Assembly: GCA_019633425.1 (NCBI GenBank)
Contig: WSUB01000073.1
Coordinates: forward strand, 124,001-188,000
Direction of reading: 5' to 3'
Source of the DNA: Tulasnella sp. 424
Taxonomy: Eukaryota; Basidiomycota; Agaricomycetes; Cantharellales; Tulasnellaceae
Length of the DNA stretch: 64,000 nucleotides
Shown here: in pieces, positions 36,159 through 49,001 of the stretch
Layout: each line of letters starts with the position of its first letter
How positions within the stretch are numbered: position 1 is the first letter of the stretch
Position numbers and translations under genes: made by a program
The notes under the pieces: generated by a model
Told to the model about the DNA's origin: nothing
What the model saw: the letters and a program-made list of their open reading frames with translations, nothing else
Databases searched by the model: none

Positions 36159-36308
36159 GACGGGGAAAGAGAGTGAGTGGAATGTGGGAGATGGGAGGGG
36201 GGGAAGAACGACGCGAATAAGTCGGAGGGGGAGTTTGTGGTTTTAAGCGTTGAAGCGATCTGCGAGGCTCACTCGACTAATTAACAGCCCACTCTGCAAC
36301 TTAATGAG

Positions 36309-36380
36309 GAGAGAGAATATGAGCAGTTGAGAGATGAGGAGAGAGAGAGAGAGAAGCAAGCGAGAGAGAGAGGAAGAGAC
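36309..36380. repeat. GA-rich microsatellite upstream of the Zn2Cys6 gene
   Basis: A purine tract of GAGAGA runs with short interruptions, 150-220 bp before the start codon of the minus-strand regulator. On the coding strand it is a CT-rich tract, a common feature of basidiomycete core promoters and 5' UTRs. Confidence 0.6.
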
Positions 36381-37355
36381 GAATTCCCGGTTAAGAGCTT
36401 CATTCAAATATTTGTCATGACCCACAACACTCAGGGACTACAACGGACCCCAGTCACCCACCAGAGCATCCCATTCCCTCGGCTCACCTTCCCCCTCTCA
36501 TCGATGTGTCCTAAAACATTCAGGTAAACATCCAAATCGGGGAATTACTCCTCCCCCTTCCCTTATTGCAATTGACTCACCACTCGTCTGCTTTTCATTC
36601 TACTTTATTAACAAGGTCTTGGAGGCTAAAATGGTTTCATCACGATGAGACACGTGGCTTCGTCATCATTATTTCCAATTCAATCGCTGCGCCCGCACCC
36701 TGACAACACCGACACAACATCCCGCCGCCAAAGTCACCGTCCCGCCCGTGGTCATCATCATTTGCCGAACCTCTCCCGCCCACGCATCGCCCGTCAGCAG
36801 TTTCATTTACCCTCTCGGCGCGTCAATCAACTTGTCCTCAACGTCCTCAACGTCTTGCCCAACGACGACAACTCTCCCAATTAGGAATAACCTCCGTTCT
36901 TACCCAGACCTCATGCCCTGACCGTTGCGCTCTCCGACCAGCTCGGCCCTTCCCTCCGGCTACCAAACCAACCCAACACCGACGCGATTCTTCTCTCTCC
37001 CCTTTGCTCGATTCACTCCCCAGCGCATCGGATTCGCTCGACGCCTATCCCCGACTCTCTCCACAGATCCATCACTGCTCCGGATTTGCTTAGCGGGGAA
37101 GGACTCTCGGCCTGTTCCTTCGTCGTCACCTGTCCACATCGCTGGGCGCCCAGAACCCCTTCAGCTTATTGCGATTCACTTCTAGTCTCCGTGCCATCCG
37201 TTGCAGCACAAGCCATTCACTTGTCGCGAGTTCTCCGACTGCGCGCCATTCCTCCGATTCCGACCCCCCGCCGGCCTTTTCCTTGTCATGGCTGTCTCCG
37301 AATCTCATGCCCGTTTAGGAAATCCCGCTACTCCCCCTTGGATCCCTTCTTCTAA
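36381..37355. other. Gene-poor, pyrimidine-rich plus strand
   Basis: No supported gene. The plus strand is C/T-rich over most of this length, and the open frames (60-89 codons) are Ser/Pro/Arg-rich artefacts of that bias. The upstream control region of the Zn2Cys6 gene probably lies within. Confidence 0.4.
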
Positions 37356-37610
37356 AAAGAACCGTGGTGGCTTGTCTCTTCATTCAAAATTCAATTCACT
37401 GATAAGCGCGAATCGCTCCTCTCGCTATTACCTCCGGATTCTTTTTGGCCTCGGACTATGCCAATCCCATCGTCGGTTGAACATGCCGTTGCCAACCTCT
37501 TTTACTCCGGTCCAATGCAAACAATACCGCCCGCCTCGGCCCGCCAACCTTGGTTACTCGATCACATTCTTGAGCGCCATTACATTTTGGAAGCTCCATT
37601 AGCTCTCTAA
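37356..37610 (+). pseudogene. Coding-like open frame without a confirmed start
   Basis: Eighty-four codons are open after a TAA at 37353. The composition is mixed and protein-like (RESLLSLLPPDSFWPRT, then ARQPWLLDHILERHYILE), unlike the Ser/Pro-rich noise around it. A Met lies at 37458 in the frame. No domain is recognised. It may be one exon of an unrecognised gene or a relic. Confidence 0.25.
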
Positions 37611-37934
37611 CCGCCCGGCATCTGAGCTCGATGCAGCCTAACTACCCCTTGTCCGACTCCGGAACCGACTTCTCTCTTCCTAATCCCGGAATTTCCTCTA
37701 AATTTCAATTCAAAGAGGCGGGCCTTGTCATCGACCAACCAAGGCCTTCAAGTGCGACATTTTCACTCCATTCCCGCCCTCCGAGCCGTCCTTCCCTCGG
37801 ACAGATACCACCTTGCTCCATCGAGCATAGGCTTTCTATTGTTGTATAACGAATTCCCTAAAATTCCAAATATATCCTTCCATTCTTAGCTACCTGCATT
37901 GAATATCGGTCCTTCAGGTCCAATTCCTCGATCA

Positions 37935-38144
37935 ATGAGCGTCATCCCTGCCCCCGACCCTCTCCCTTTACAGGTACAATGCACATATGTCTCGCTAACG
38001 ATTCTCTTCCTAATAACTGATCACTGAATTCAGCGCCAAATGCGCCGCTACTCTAAGCGACCATCTTATCTTCACTATTCGTCCATGGGATGGAATGCGT
38101 CCAAAAAGCGCAGCTCCACCTCATTAGAAGTCTCGCCCGCGTGA
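37935..38144 (+). CDS. Possible small two-exon gene (49 residues)
   Basis: ATG at 37935 opens 13 codons ending in CAG, followed by a 60-bp GT-AG intron (37974-38033) with a good branch-site-like sequence. A second exon of 36 codons in the same phase runs to a TGA at 38142. The product is Arg/Ser/Lys-rich and basic (RQMRRYSKRPSYLHYSS). It could be the tail of a larger gene because the frame stays open upstream of the ATG. No homologue recognised. Confidence 0.25.
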
Positions 38145-41056
38145 TGCATCATATGCAACTCCTTTTCCTGTCTGGCTCGAAGTCCAGAGTCTTGCCTTCG
38201 TCGTCGTTGTTCGCCCTCGCCTCCACTTTCTTCCTAGCTTTGCGCAGCCCCATTAACCAACTCCACTCTCACAGTAATTCCGTCTCAGTTTCTCTGAAAA
38301 CAAACACACACTCACAGCGCGCGAGGCGGGTTTCCATTCTCAGACCAAACACGCGAAGCCTTCCATTTGTGGGAGAATGCCCAGCGCTCCTGTTCCCCGT
38401 CTCAACGTCGTTGTCCTACCCGCTTTGGCAACCAAGCCTCTCCCCCCACAGCGACCGTTGCAGAAGAGGCTAAAAGCTTGAAAGATTGTATCCCCCCAAA
38501 TCACATCCACGACGTCGGCGACCGCCCATTGTCGTCGAGCAACGGTGGTGCCCGTGTCCGCAGCACGAGACCCCGTCCCAATACCTTAGAGTAGTCCCGC
38601 GTGTTCTCGGCACCGACATTGGTACAGTGGGCACGGCGGTGGGTAATCATTAATTTAACGTTTCATCAGAAATGTCATAAATGGCATATTGCAACGTAGC
38701 ACATGTGAGCGGCTCGACAGTTCACCCGCGCCCAAACGCTCAACAGACAAAAAAAAAAAGAGTACCGCCGGTAGACCATTCCCCGACTGCCGAGCGTTTC
38801 GTCCAATATTGGAAAGAGATGAGCGCAAGAAAAAGTCTTGCTTTGGAGCAAGTTATTCCGGATAGTTTGAGCGGGCGTTGCGGGCTCCGAAAACTTTACA
38901 CACCGCCAAAAAAAGCACTCCCATGTCAAACAATAACACCTACAGTAATTTCCCTCACGTATCAGTGTGAGCAATAAGATCTGCTATGCCGCGAGAGACG
39001 AACCAGGACTCTCGCCCACCGTCCAACACGGAAATCGAGCCATGACCTCGAAGAAAGGAAAAGAGGGAATAACAATGAGAAAGCGTCTACCCGATGGGGG
39101 CGGATTACTTGCCGTTTGGACATACTTACCGGCCGAAAGAAGTAGAAGCCGAAGATGGGAAGATCGGGTGGGAGCTGCTATGCGAACGTCCCACCGGCTG
39201 ACAGCGAAGACCATGGGCGACGTTTCGTCCAGCAAAAGCCACCCAATGACTTTCCCCTTTTCGGTTCGTCTAGCGGACTTCCGTGTCAGTATGTGTCGTC
39301 TTGGCAGTTCGAGAGTGTTCCTTTGGGTGACAGCTTACGCGCCCGCGGGCAGAGCGGGAGGTACGCGCCCCCTCCGACGATGACCACCGCCTCTGGACCG
39401 TACTCGGTGAACCATTCATAAGATACCATTGAACCATTCGGCTTTCATAGCGACAATCCCGGTAGCCCTGCAACACTACCCTCACATCACCGGCTCCGAC
39501 CACAACTTTGAATGTCGTTCCATGACACGGTGCACGCGGTTTCCTTGTCTCTGGCATAGAGAGCAGAGCCCAATTCCATACCTCCGGCACCGCGGAGCAC
39601 ACACGCGATATTAGCGAAGCCGCAGAAGAGTCTCTTGTGTTGGGAAGAGCAGGCAGTCCCGTGTACCGGACAGTAGTTCAGCGGTGACGGGGTCCCAGTT
39701 GGCACCTTTGCTCTAGATTCGGCCAGTTAGAGATCTACCTCGTTAAGGGCAAATGCGATGCGAATCGGGGAAGGGCTGGGGTAAAAGGCAAAAGAGGCAT
39801 GCAGGAGAAGAAGACAGGGCGGGTCACCTGAGAGACGGCTCGCGTGTACAGGCCAGGGCAGCAACCAGAAAGCGCATCCCAAGCGACGAGGCGTCGAAAC
39901 TAGACTGATCGTAGACATTCTATTGGTTATTATTGCGGCGGGCGTGTATATACAGATGGGCGCACGTTTCCCCACAAGTCCAGTTGAATCGGACCTTCGA
40001 ATGCTTCGAAGTCCATTAAGGGAGCGGCCGACAATGCTGCGGGGGTCAACCAGCTTTTTTGGTCTAGGAAGAAGAGCGGTCGCTGAGAATTAGAACGGAG
40101 AAAAATACTAGTTCGAGCGAAAGAGCCGAGGATGAAGCCAAAAAGGCCTCCTTTCTCCGACAAAGCTTCTTTTTTGACGAGAGTGTGACTTCCCGAACTG
40201 AAGCCGACGCTTGGCGTTCCGATGTGATTCCGCGAATTGGACTGCCTGAGAAACGGCGAGTGTTGGGTTTTTCTACTATTCGCATTGAATCCCAGCGTCC
40301 AAGTCATTGGTTTGAGGCTATCCATACAAATCATCGACGTCAGTCGTGCAGGGTAGACTAGACAGCATTGTCCGAACCCTGGCGCCGCTGTCTTGCGAAC
40401 TGATCATCCCGCCTCCAAGTAAATTTACGCTTTGAATTATTGGAATTTTTGTTTTTCAATACCGATAAGACTGGAACAGGGGATCTTTAGCGAGCCTTAC
40501 TTAGATGAAAACCCTCCGTCAGCATCAAGTCCAGAAGCACCCTGCGGCGGGACCACGCCCATCCGAGACACACAGCCCACAACGCTGAGCTGGCAGAACA
40601 AACTTGGAAATCGGTAATCGGTTGACACATAGGGGACTTTTGAAAGCCGATACCGGTCATGTGAGGGCGGCCGATTCGGGGAGGGGTAGCGGAAGAGTCG
40701 GTAGTATCACGCGCAGGGCTTCTGCAATATCTCTGAGCGTCATATGGGAAATCGGAGGAATCGCAAGCTCATTGGACACTTTAAACTCCTTACCCATTTG
40801 GTAGATGAGTATATCCGGCGCTTCAGATGCCTTTGATGTTGTCGAAACGCCGCCGAAAGGTCGATCAGAGTATCAGACTGATAGGAGAGTGGTTTGGGGG
40901 TTAGCCATCAACGTGAGTTCCAAAATTGGGTGATTTTGGCGGCGTGGGATGTTGGCTTTTTCGACTCTGGCCCCTGACTGCCACGCACGGCGACCAAAAG
41001 GAGTCCCTCAGTCGGAAATAATGGCCCTTCAAGATTCCCGCTGTCTCTGGCCTTTC
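38145..41056. other. Gene-poor stretch
   Basis: About 2.9 kb with no supported gene. Frames of 70-138 codons occur on both strands (for example 38967-39383 plus and 39270-39602 minus) but overlap one another antisense and lack domains. An A-tract of about eleven bases lies near 38750. The character is that of unconstrained or decayed sequence. Confidence 0.4.
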
Positions 41057-41353
41057 TCAGCTCTCCTGCACGCTTGTTCCTCTTGTCCCTGGTGCAGAGT
41101 GGGCGCGAGTGAATAGTACCTGCGTGCCTCTGCATGTCATTTCCTTGCCACCGCCGACCATGCACCGCTGGATCCATTCAATAATGGCGGACAGCATATC
41201 CCGTACATCCGGGATAGTTCTTCTCCCAGTGTCCACAGCCATGCATTCAATGAGATTCCAATTCCGGTCTTCTTGTGCAGATCTCAGCCACTGATGGCGC
41301 TGCCCACAACACTCGACTGTCGCTTGCTCTTCGCTTCTTCTCCCGACGTTCAA
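41057..41353 (-). pseudogene. Coding-like minus-strand fragment
   Basis: Ninety-eight codons read as a plausible amphipathic helical protein piece (TIPDVRDMLSAIIEWIQRCM) with mixed composition. It ends without connection to another exon that I could support, and no family was recognised. It is probably a relic or an isolated exon. Confidence 0.2.
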
Positions 41354-42533
41354 GCGACCGATCGATTCAGCGATAGCTTACCGACGATAGTCCAAATGCG
41401 ATTCTGCCGAGGTTGTCTCTTACCGCGACCGCCGCCATACTCATCATTGTCGTCGGACCTATCCGAGCATCGGTTGTACATTCAGCAAGCCACGATGCGG
41501 TTGCTGTTGCCGTCAAGAAACTCTACTATCTCATCTCACACAGTCTCGTAATTATGTTAGAAGCTCACCACTACTTTTGAATTGGACGCTGCACGCTGCA
41601 TTTGTGCTTACCCCTTTGATCAAATTCATTCGGGGCGGCCATGATGTCATCCTTTTCTCATCGTGGCACCTCCAACCGGTTCTGAGACCTTGACATACAC
41701 TCTCTCACACCGCAAGTGCTGGGCTGCGAGAGAATTTCTATCCAAGAGTCATGGTCTCGAACGCGAGCATGGGAGCGCTTGATCGGTTTCTGAACAGGCC
41801 ATTTCGACATTATCCCCGAAGCGGACTTGCATGAGATGAGCGCGATTCACGAATGATTCTGTGGGTCCGAAGGTCCGATTTCACTCATGGCGGTTCTCCT
41901 TTGGCGTTTGCCCTGACGGATCCAAGATTGCTCCAGAGCATTTCGCTGTAGCACCATTCATCCTTCACAGTCGGTACACAGTCGGGTACCTCTTGGATAA
42001 TCCTAGCTTCAAACACGGCGCAAACGAATCCTACAAGTCCTTCCCTTCTCTTCGGTTCTCGCCACTGTTGTAGACCTAGGCGCTAGAGTCATGCTTGCGT
42101 AACGTCGGCTTGCGATCTTCTCGCCTCATCGTCTTTCGATCTTTTCAACGCTTATGTTTGATTTGGAAATACATGCCCAGGCAACATTCCCACTGGCGGG
42201 AGGCACGAAGAGCGGCAGCGTAGGAGTGGGCTTGTCTCACACCTCCGCAATCCGTTTACAGCGGAATCCCGCGTATACATGTGCTCTAACACATTGTTTC
42301 CTTTAGTACCTCTCTCCGTCGTTGGGGAACGTTCGCACTGTGACACTCAGGCGTCCAGAATCTTGACAATCACTGCCACAAAGACCCTCCCCCCGTCGCG
42401 TATTCTCTGCGGCCAAAGTGCTGATACACAAGATGGAGTACCCTGTTCACCCTCGGAATTCCATCCTAGGGCATGTTGTATTTGAGAGTGGCAACACGGA
42501 GTTCTCTTCTGGGGTTGGCCCACTTGTCTACCA
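41354..42533. other. Gene-poor stretch
   Basis: I see no supported gene. Short frames only, none above 92 codons, with no domain and no repeat structure noticed by eye. Confidence 0.4.
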
Positions 42534-42962
42534 CTAAGTTGCAGCATACCCAGGCCTCTGATAAGCTGAGTTTGGCTGCGGTCCTTGACCGATGGACTGT
42601 AATTGTGTAGTGAACTTCACACCGCTGATGCCTTGGGTGTTTTCGTCTCTGGGGTCTTCTGGCACCCCGTCTATATTCAACCCCATCGATCGTGCCAATG
42701 TTGAGACCGCTATGAAGGCGGGGTTGAACTTCGTGCGGCCTTTTTGGGTTCCTTTGCTTCCTCTTCTGTGCTCTGAATGCATCTCGAAGGCTGGTGCGAA
42801 TGGAATTCGAACGTACTCCAGCGCAATTCTGTTGATCTCTCCCCTATCGCTTAGCCCATAACAAGCTTCTAGCGCTCTCCTAAGTAGCACTAGGTATTCG
42901 GTTACAGGGTGATGGCTATCCAGTCGCTGGGCCTTCCGCGAGCACTCGCCAATCTGCCTCAA
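42534..42962 (-). pseudogene. Unrecognised 142-codon frame, probably a gene relic
   Basis: This is the best coding candidate in the 36-45 kb gap. It is Glu/Arg/Leu-rich and helical at first (HHPVTEYLVLLRRALEACY) and continues with a charged middle part. Upstream the same frame stays open for a further dozen codons (LLQALEAEDL) and then meets stops. Plausible upstream pieces at 42959-43333 and 43364-43639 are on the same strand but do not join in phase. Family unknown. Confidence 0.3.
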
Positions 42963-45294
42963 GTCTTCTGCTTCCAGAGCCTGGAGGAGCGGGAAGCGAA
43001 GCTACGCCAAATGTGCGCCGCAGAACACCGCTTATCGATAGACCGGCTGGCGTGGAACTGGGTCAGTATTAAACAACCATCACATGGTCTGTCTGCCAAG
43101 CATGCAAGGTTCCGAGCCATCCATTGACTAGTCTGTCCTCGGGTTGAGCCGGTGGCTTTCAGACATCCTCTCACCCATGCTAGGGGGATGTTTACTAAGA
43201 ATCTAGTGCTTGAAGCTCCACGATCACACGTAGCGCACAAGAATCGCCGATCGATATGTAGCGGCAGACCATGGTGATCCCAACCTTGACCAACCCATGG
43301 TTTCCTGGTCAACGCATCTCTTCGGTGTCTCAAAGTTAGCTATTTTGACCATGAATCCGGCGACTAAGTTCTCACTCTATATTTGTGGGTACAGGATCTA
43401 GCTCTTCGCTCGCTTATAGCGCTAATAGGACTGCCAGGAGATGCAGGTACGATCATGTGCTCTTGGGGACAAGTATTGCCATGCTTCTCAATAGTAGCGC
43501 TAGGTCTTGACGATAGTTCTTGCTTCGCTTTGCCCTCTCCTGCGAGGACCTGGATGGTTTTGAGCGTGCGGAGCTTTGGTAAGATTATACTTTGAATATA
43601 ACTGTCTCGGGAGACGTACCTTGCAGACCTCAAGACCATTCACATTTCGAAATATTCTAGCATTACCAAATCATCTGGGCATAATGTATTGTTTATGGTC
43701 TCAACATTGTCTTATTTGCGGGGCCTTTACCGTCGCGCTGGATGGAACGGCGGGACCGCAGGAACAGAACACAGGGCCACGATCGGTCCATCAAATGGAG
43801 ATTGCAATCACGAGCTCTACGAATATAATATCCGACAGAGAGCTGAAGTAAGAATGCGTTGGCGGCCAACTTCGTCGAACGCCCTCTTCGCGGTTATTCC
43901 CAGTTTGGGTGACTTGCTTATCAGCACAGCTTGTTAACCCCTTTAGATTACTCCGGGCGATCAGACTTAAGCCATATACATGATTTCCATTTTCAGAAGG
44001 TATGTGTTGCTGATTCGCTATAGGCTTGATCGTCGGTGGGATGGACGAGCCGTCACGTGGCGGTCGTCCTCGACCTCATCACCCAGCCCGCTGAGCTTGT
44101 CTTCAAAACTAGATGCTAGGGACTAAATCCAACTGAGACCAGAGATAGTTGAAAATACCAATATCCTAGCTATCATGGTGATCCACAAAACTGGATACTT
44201 ACGGAGCAGAGGAGGTCGCACCACCCATGCATAGGAGTTTTTTGCAATTCATCGAATCTTGGAAGCGTATATTCTAAAAGTCTGAGGGCTGTGCTGCGCC
44301 TGACTGGGGAGACGATCCTGTGTACATGCTACAAACTGACTTGTTCGGCCTTGACCTGAACGTCAAATTCTCAAGCAAGCCGAATGCCAATCGTCTGCTC
44401 TAGAGATTCCGGAGATAGTGCATTGCAGAGTATAGTGATCTTGGCGTGGACGCGGGCATCAATCCGCTGGGCGGTCCCTAAAGCACCGGCACCCCTCGAC
44501 CGGTTGGCATGTTTGTCAGCAGCTATTGTGAAGCCAGCCTGGCGTGATGTCCGTATGAACTTGGTAGGATACCGTTGAGGAACCTGTTCTGTTCCAAGCG
44601 CGGACTGGACCAAGCGGGCGTCGTCATGAGGGACGCTCTTGTGACGACTTTGGTCCCGGAGGACGCATGTAGTAGAGTTCACCTGCAATCAAATTTGGCT
44701 ACGTACACAGCTGCGGCGAGAGAAACGAGGAAGAAGGGAGAGAGCAAATCCGTTGAACGTGCGAATAAACGACATGCAAAGGGGTTTAAAAGAGCGAGGG
44801 AAGCCAGAAATGGCGCGAACTTGGGTTATCGAATTACGTTCCGAGCGTCTAAAAGAAGAAATGCAACGGTTTCACGTCGACGACAAAACGCGATAGGAGC
44901 GTTAAATAGCAAGTATAAACACAGATGAGCGAATGTTTGGTGAGAGAAAAGGGAGTTAAAAAGTAAAGGTCCAACGAAAGCGGCCTCATGAGATAGAAAA
45001 GTGTTCTCAACCAAAAGGAGAAGAGCAGACCGGCTGAGCGAGCAGTGAATGGGTTGGGGGGGTGGGGGGGTGAGGGATGAAGAATAAAAAGGTGCAGGGT
45101 GCTGCACGGGGCAGAGGGACGGTGGATCCTAGAGTAGCGGGGCGGAGCGGGATAGAGATTGCAGAGGTACTGTAGGTAGTGCGGTGCTAATGAATGGATA
45201 GAGATGCGACGAAGAACCAGGAAGTCCGAATGACCAGTAGATGCAGAGAGTGTGAAGGGGGTATCGTGTTCCGAAAAGGGGGTCAAACGGAAGT
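42963..45294. other. Gene-poor stretch
   Basis: No supported gene over 2.3 kb. It includes minus-strand frames at 42959-43333 (124 codons, Arg/Trp/Cys-rich) and 43364-43639 that look like antisense or relic sequence. The last ~500 bases are probably the 3' UTR and spacer of the minus-strand membrane-protein gene. Confidence 0.4.
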
Positions 45295-47131
45295 TTAAGA
45301 CGAGAGTTCGGCTTGAGGTTCCACATGGCGGGCCACATTCTGACTTCGCTTGGCATGGACTCGTCGCCTCCTACTAGAACCAGCAACGTCCTTCATATCC
45401 GACGACGCCTGCCGGGCCAAATGCTGAGTCTGGGTGTCGGCTTCTTCTACCATCCGCCTGATCCTTTTCGCCGTCCCGTCAGTAGCAGTGGCGGCGTTCG
45501 TTTTCGATGCCGCGGCAGCGCTCGTCGTCTTCTTCGCGCTGACAGGAGTAGGCACCGCAGTAGTGCTGTCGCCCATAGTATGACCGGCGGTATCATTACC
45601 CAGTGTTTCGGGCACCTGATGATCGGGGTTGTTACGGGTGAACCACCAACCAGTCACGGCTCCGCCGATAATGGCAGCGAGGAGGAAAATGCCAATGCAG
45701 GCCGCCCATCGACGGTGGCTTCTGGTACCACGTTGGGTCTTGGCAAGCCATTCACTATTGATCGATCCGACATCAGGTCAGGGGCACAGTTCACGAAGGC
45801 AAATAATAGAATTAGCATCCAGACCTTTTCTTTTGGGCTACAGGCGTGGTCTTTTCGGCTTTAACGACCATGCTGAACCTCCGCCAGAAATCGTCTCCGT
45901 TCTGGCCAATCTTCTCGCCAACCTTGGGAATCCTCCGACCGCTACGCAGAGGAAGGGAGTCCTCCTTGTCTCCGCGAAGAATGGGCATAGTGGAATCGTG
46001 GGACATAACAGAGGAAGCTTTCTCGTTTTCTGTATTTGTAAAACGACAAAATTAGAAGACGCCTACTTTGGAGTTGCCTGAAAAAAAGAAAAGCTCACCT
46101 CCGTCGGCCTTGATGAAGGCAGGTTTGATCGGCTGGATGAAGACGGGCTGAATGGGGGTCGACGTTGCAGCTGGAATGGGCGTAGGTGTCATGTGGAAAC
46201 CAGGGGTGCCGTACGGAGAAGCACTACCCGGCATAGGTGATCCGGGGAACACTGGAGAACCTTGCTGGAAGGCACTTGGGTGCGGAGGATTGATCGTGAG
46301 AGCAGCTGGTGCACGATTGCCGGCGGCCGGAATGGGTCGAGTTGGCTGCGGTGCATTCGGTTGAATCTGAACTCGAACTGGAGCAGCGGGCGGGGGAGTA
46401 ATGGATGGTGTAGGGGACGGAGACGAACGGTCTGGGAATCCCTGGCGCTGAGGGTGAAGGCTGGGGGATGCATCGCGAGGAGGGATGAGGTTTCCGGCGG
46501 GGATTCCTCCTTTCTCGACAGGATAACGCTTTTGGTCAGAGTCGTCATAAGCCGGGGGAGGTGGGCCACGAGGGGAGGGAGACCTGTCGTCGTTGTCGGC
46601 TACTGCAGCTTCGAACAGAGCTTGGTTTTTGCTCTTGAGCATTGTTGGACTAGGGCCAGGGTCTCTGCGGCTGGATGAGGGCTGCTCGTCACTGTCCGAA
46701 TCAGAGTCGTCGTCTGTCAAAGCTGCGAAAAAACCACCGCCGATGGCGCCGTGAGCGTCGGATGCAGTTGAGGGGGTTGGTCGGTGCAAGGTGTTGTTGG
46801 AGGGGGCAAGTTTTTCACTGTCTCTGTGGGTATTGCTGGGGTTGGCTGGATCGAGATAGTTGTCGTAGCTGCAAGGTGTATAATTAAAAAAGAAAGGAGA
46901 GGGAGGGAAGGGAATGGAAGGGTGTGGGTGAGTGAACGGTCCAGATTAAAAAACTCGAAACGCCAACGGAGGGAACGTTGCCGTCACTCTCGATAGTACT
47001 CACGCGTTGTACGTGCTCTCGCTGATCTTGTTTCGCTCCTCTCTGGGTCTACGTGGCTGTCGTCTGTGCTCTACGTACTGAGTGTCTTGGTCGTCTACAG
47101 CGAAAGGAGGCCGAGCGAGTGCGGATGCCAT
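45295..47131 (-). CDS. Single-pass membrane protein with disordered cytosolic part
   Basis: Exons on the minus strand (47004-47131, 46099-46868, 45825-46029, 45295-45754) close to 520 residues. The N-terminal ~300 residues are disordered, acidic then Pro/Ser-rich (an acidic ALTDDDSDSDSDEQPSS run, then repeated PTPIP and PGSP units). A short conserved-looking block follows (GEKIGQNGDDFWRRFSMVV, about 333-352). One membrane helix, WAACIGIFLLAAIIGGAVTGWWF, lies around residues 390-412, and a Thr/Ala/Ser-rich tail ends in basic runs (SSRRRRVHAKRS). No signal peptide is seen. The layout (cytosolic disorder, one helix, short tail) fits a signal-anchor membrane protein of unknown role. The third intron has a weak donor (GTCTGG); it is supported by phase and by the continuity into the membrane segment. 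Confidence 0.75.
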
Positions 47132-49001
47132 GATTGGGGAGGGGTATATATTTCGTCTCCAAAGCCGGTTGAAGGAAGAGAGAGTGTGATTGAAAGAGAG
47201 TGATGAAAAGAGAGAGTGACCTTGGAACGGCGGCGAGAGACTTGCTGATGGTGGTGGAGGAGGAGGATGGGAAAGAGGGATGATCTTCTTTGTCGCAATA
47301 GAAGACCTTGCCCTTCTTGGCTGGCTGTTACGGCGCTGAAACCTCCGTTGCAATCTCCGCTTACGTCCACCATGCCACCCCCCGAAGAATCCCCACTGCT
47401 ACTACGCCTTTGTCTAATCCCTCGTCACTCTCGTCTACCGACCCTCATAGCAACCACTCCAGCAATTTCATTTAGCATGCCACTCGTCACGTTGCCTCTA
47501 CAAAACAACATGCTGAAGAGCAGTCGCTCACCGGCCTTTATTCTCGCCGACATTAAAGGTCAAGAGCCACAACCGCCAAATACAAGCAGCTCATTACTAT
47601 TTGTGGCTCCCGAGGTCTCCTGTCACGGAACTGGAGGCCTTTGACCATCGACGTAAAAAGAGTCCCGGGCTTCTAGCGCGCCCTTGTTTCTACTCCTCGC
47701 CGTCGTCCACTCTCGACATGTGAAAAGGCATATCTGAAAGGCTCCAGAGACGGCATTTTTTGCCCGAAATAGTGACCCTCCTGAAGAATCAAGTCTACTT
47801 GATCAGGATCATTGGTTGGACATTCCTTTGATCAATTCAGTCTGCTTCCCCTCAAATATCCAATAGGGAAATTCGTCTTGGCCATTATATATATAGAGCT
47901 GATTAAAATATGCTTGTGCGACTAATAAAAGAGTTCGTACCCCGCGCGTGATTAGTTTTGGCCAGGGTGAATTGGAAGCTCGTCTAAAAATAGACATTTT
48001 GATGCATCCCTCCGAGGAGGGTTACGACCCATTGGCTGAGAATAAATCAAGTTCGACGCAAATATTGAAGACTTGGACAAAAATAGCTCCAATTCCCAAC
48101 GACGGCCGGTCATAAAAGTCGTCCGGAGAGCATGCACAAAATACGTTGACGGTCATTAAATTTGCGGCTTGCTGTGGCTACTCAATCTCCTATAGGCAGA
48201 CTGGTAGTGGTGTTTTCATGGAACGGGAGGGGGAGACCTGTTAACTTCCGCAGGTGGAGTAGTCTTTGTCCTGGTGCCGTACGACTGTACATTAGACCGA
48301 TAACCAGACTAAAAAGAGAGTGAACCCCCTATGGAGGGTAACGACGAGGTTATACAGCCGTTGAACGACAGCTCTCCTGTATTCATCTGTACGAGACGAG
48401 TGCCGCGGCGACGATCAGCGGTGGCCATTTGAGCGTGGCGCAAGACCTCCCATTTATAGCCACAAGGCCACTAGACCTTCGCTTCGCTCCGGTCTCGAGG
48501 ACGGAATCAGAGGAGACCGGGCCGTAAGCACGAGCAAGGCTGTAGTTAAGATTCCAACGTCCATTGAATTCTTAAGCGTTCTCTCTTCGGAGAGTGAAAA
48601 GACGTGAGGATGAGTCGGGGGCAGGATAAACAGAAAGTCGCATCATTTATAAAAAGACCGGCCGAGTCAAAGGCGAAGCATATGCGAGCGACTGGAAAGA
48701 CAGGCACGACACTTTAACCGGGAGCAGGTCAAAGCGATGGTCGATGGTTCCGGAGAGATCGGAAACACCCAGTCTCATTATGAGGCCGAAGGCCAAAGCG
48801 CGCAGGAAGGTGGAGGATGACGAACGACAGAGGCATGGGCCAAATATAGGAGGACAGTTGCTAGGTTGGTTAGATACCCGAGAAAACCTCGTTAAGGTAA
48901 GTTGACCATTTCCTTTACATATGGGTGACGAACGCTGGTGCGATCTTGAGGCGCATCAGCAGAGGTTACTTCGTAGCGATTCTGATAATAATATATTTCG
49001 T
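47132..49001. other. Intergenic, gene-poor
   Basis: Upstream region of the membrane-protein gene (CT-rich on its coding strand, 47132-47270) followed by about 1.7 kb of AT-richer sequence. Nothing with coding support was seen. Frames of 60-125 codons lack domains. Confidence 0.45.

Noticed and set aside
38967..39602. Overlapping antisense frames of 110-138 codons
   Set aside because: Both strands are open over the same bases, neither has a domain, and no introns connect them to other exons.
44575..44928. A Lys/Arg-rich plus-strand frame of 117 codons
   Set aside because: It lies antisense to the probable 3' UTR of the membrane-protein gene and is explained by purine-rich sequence there.
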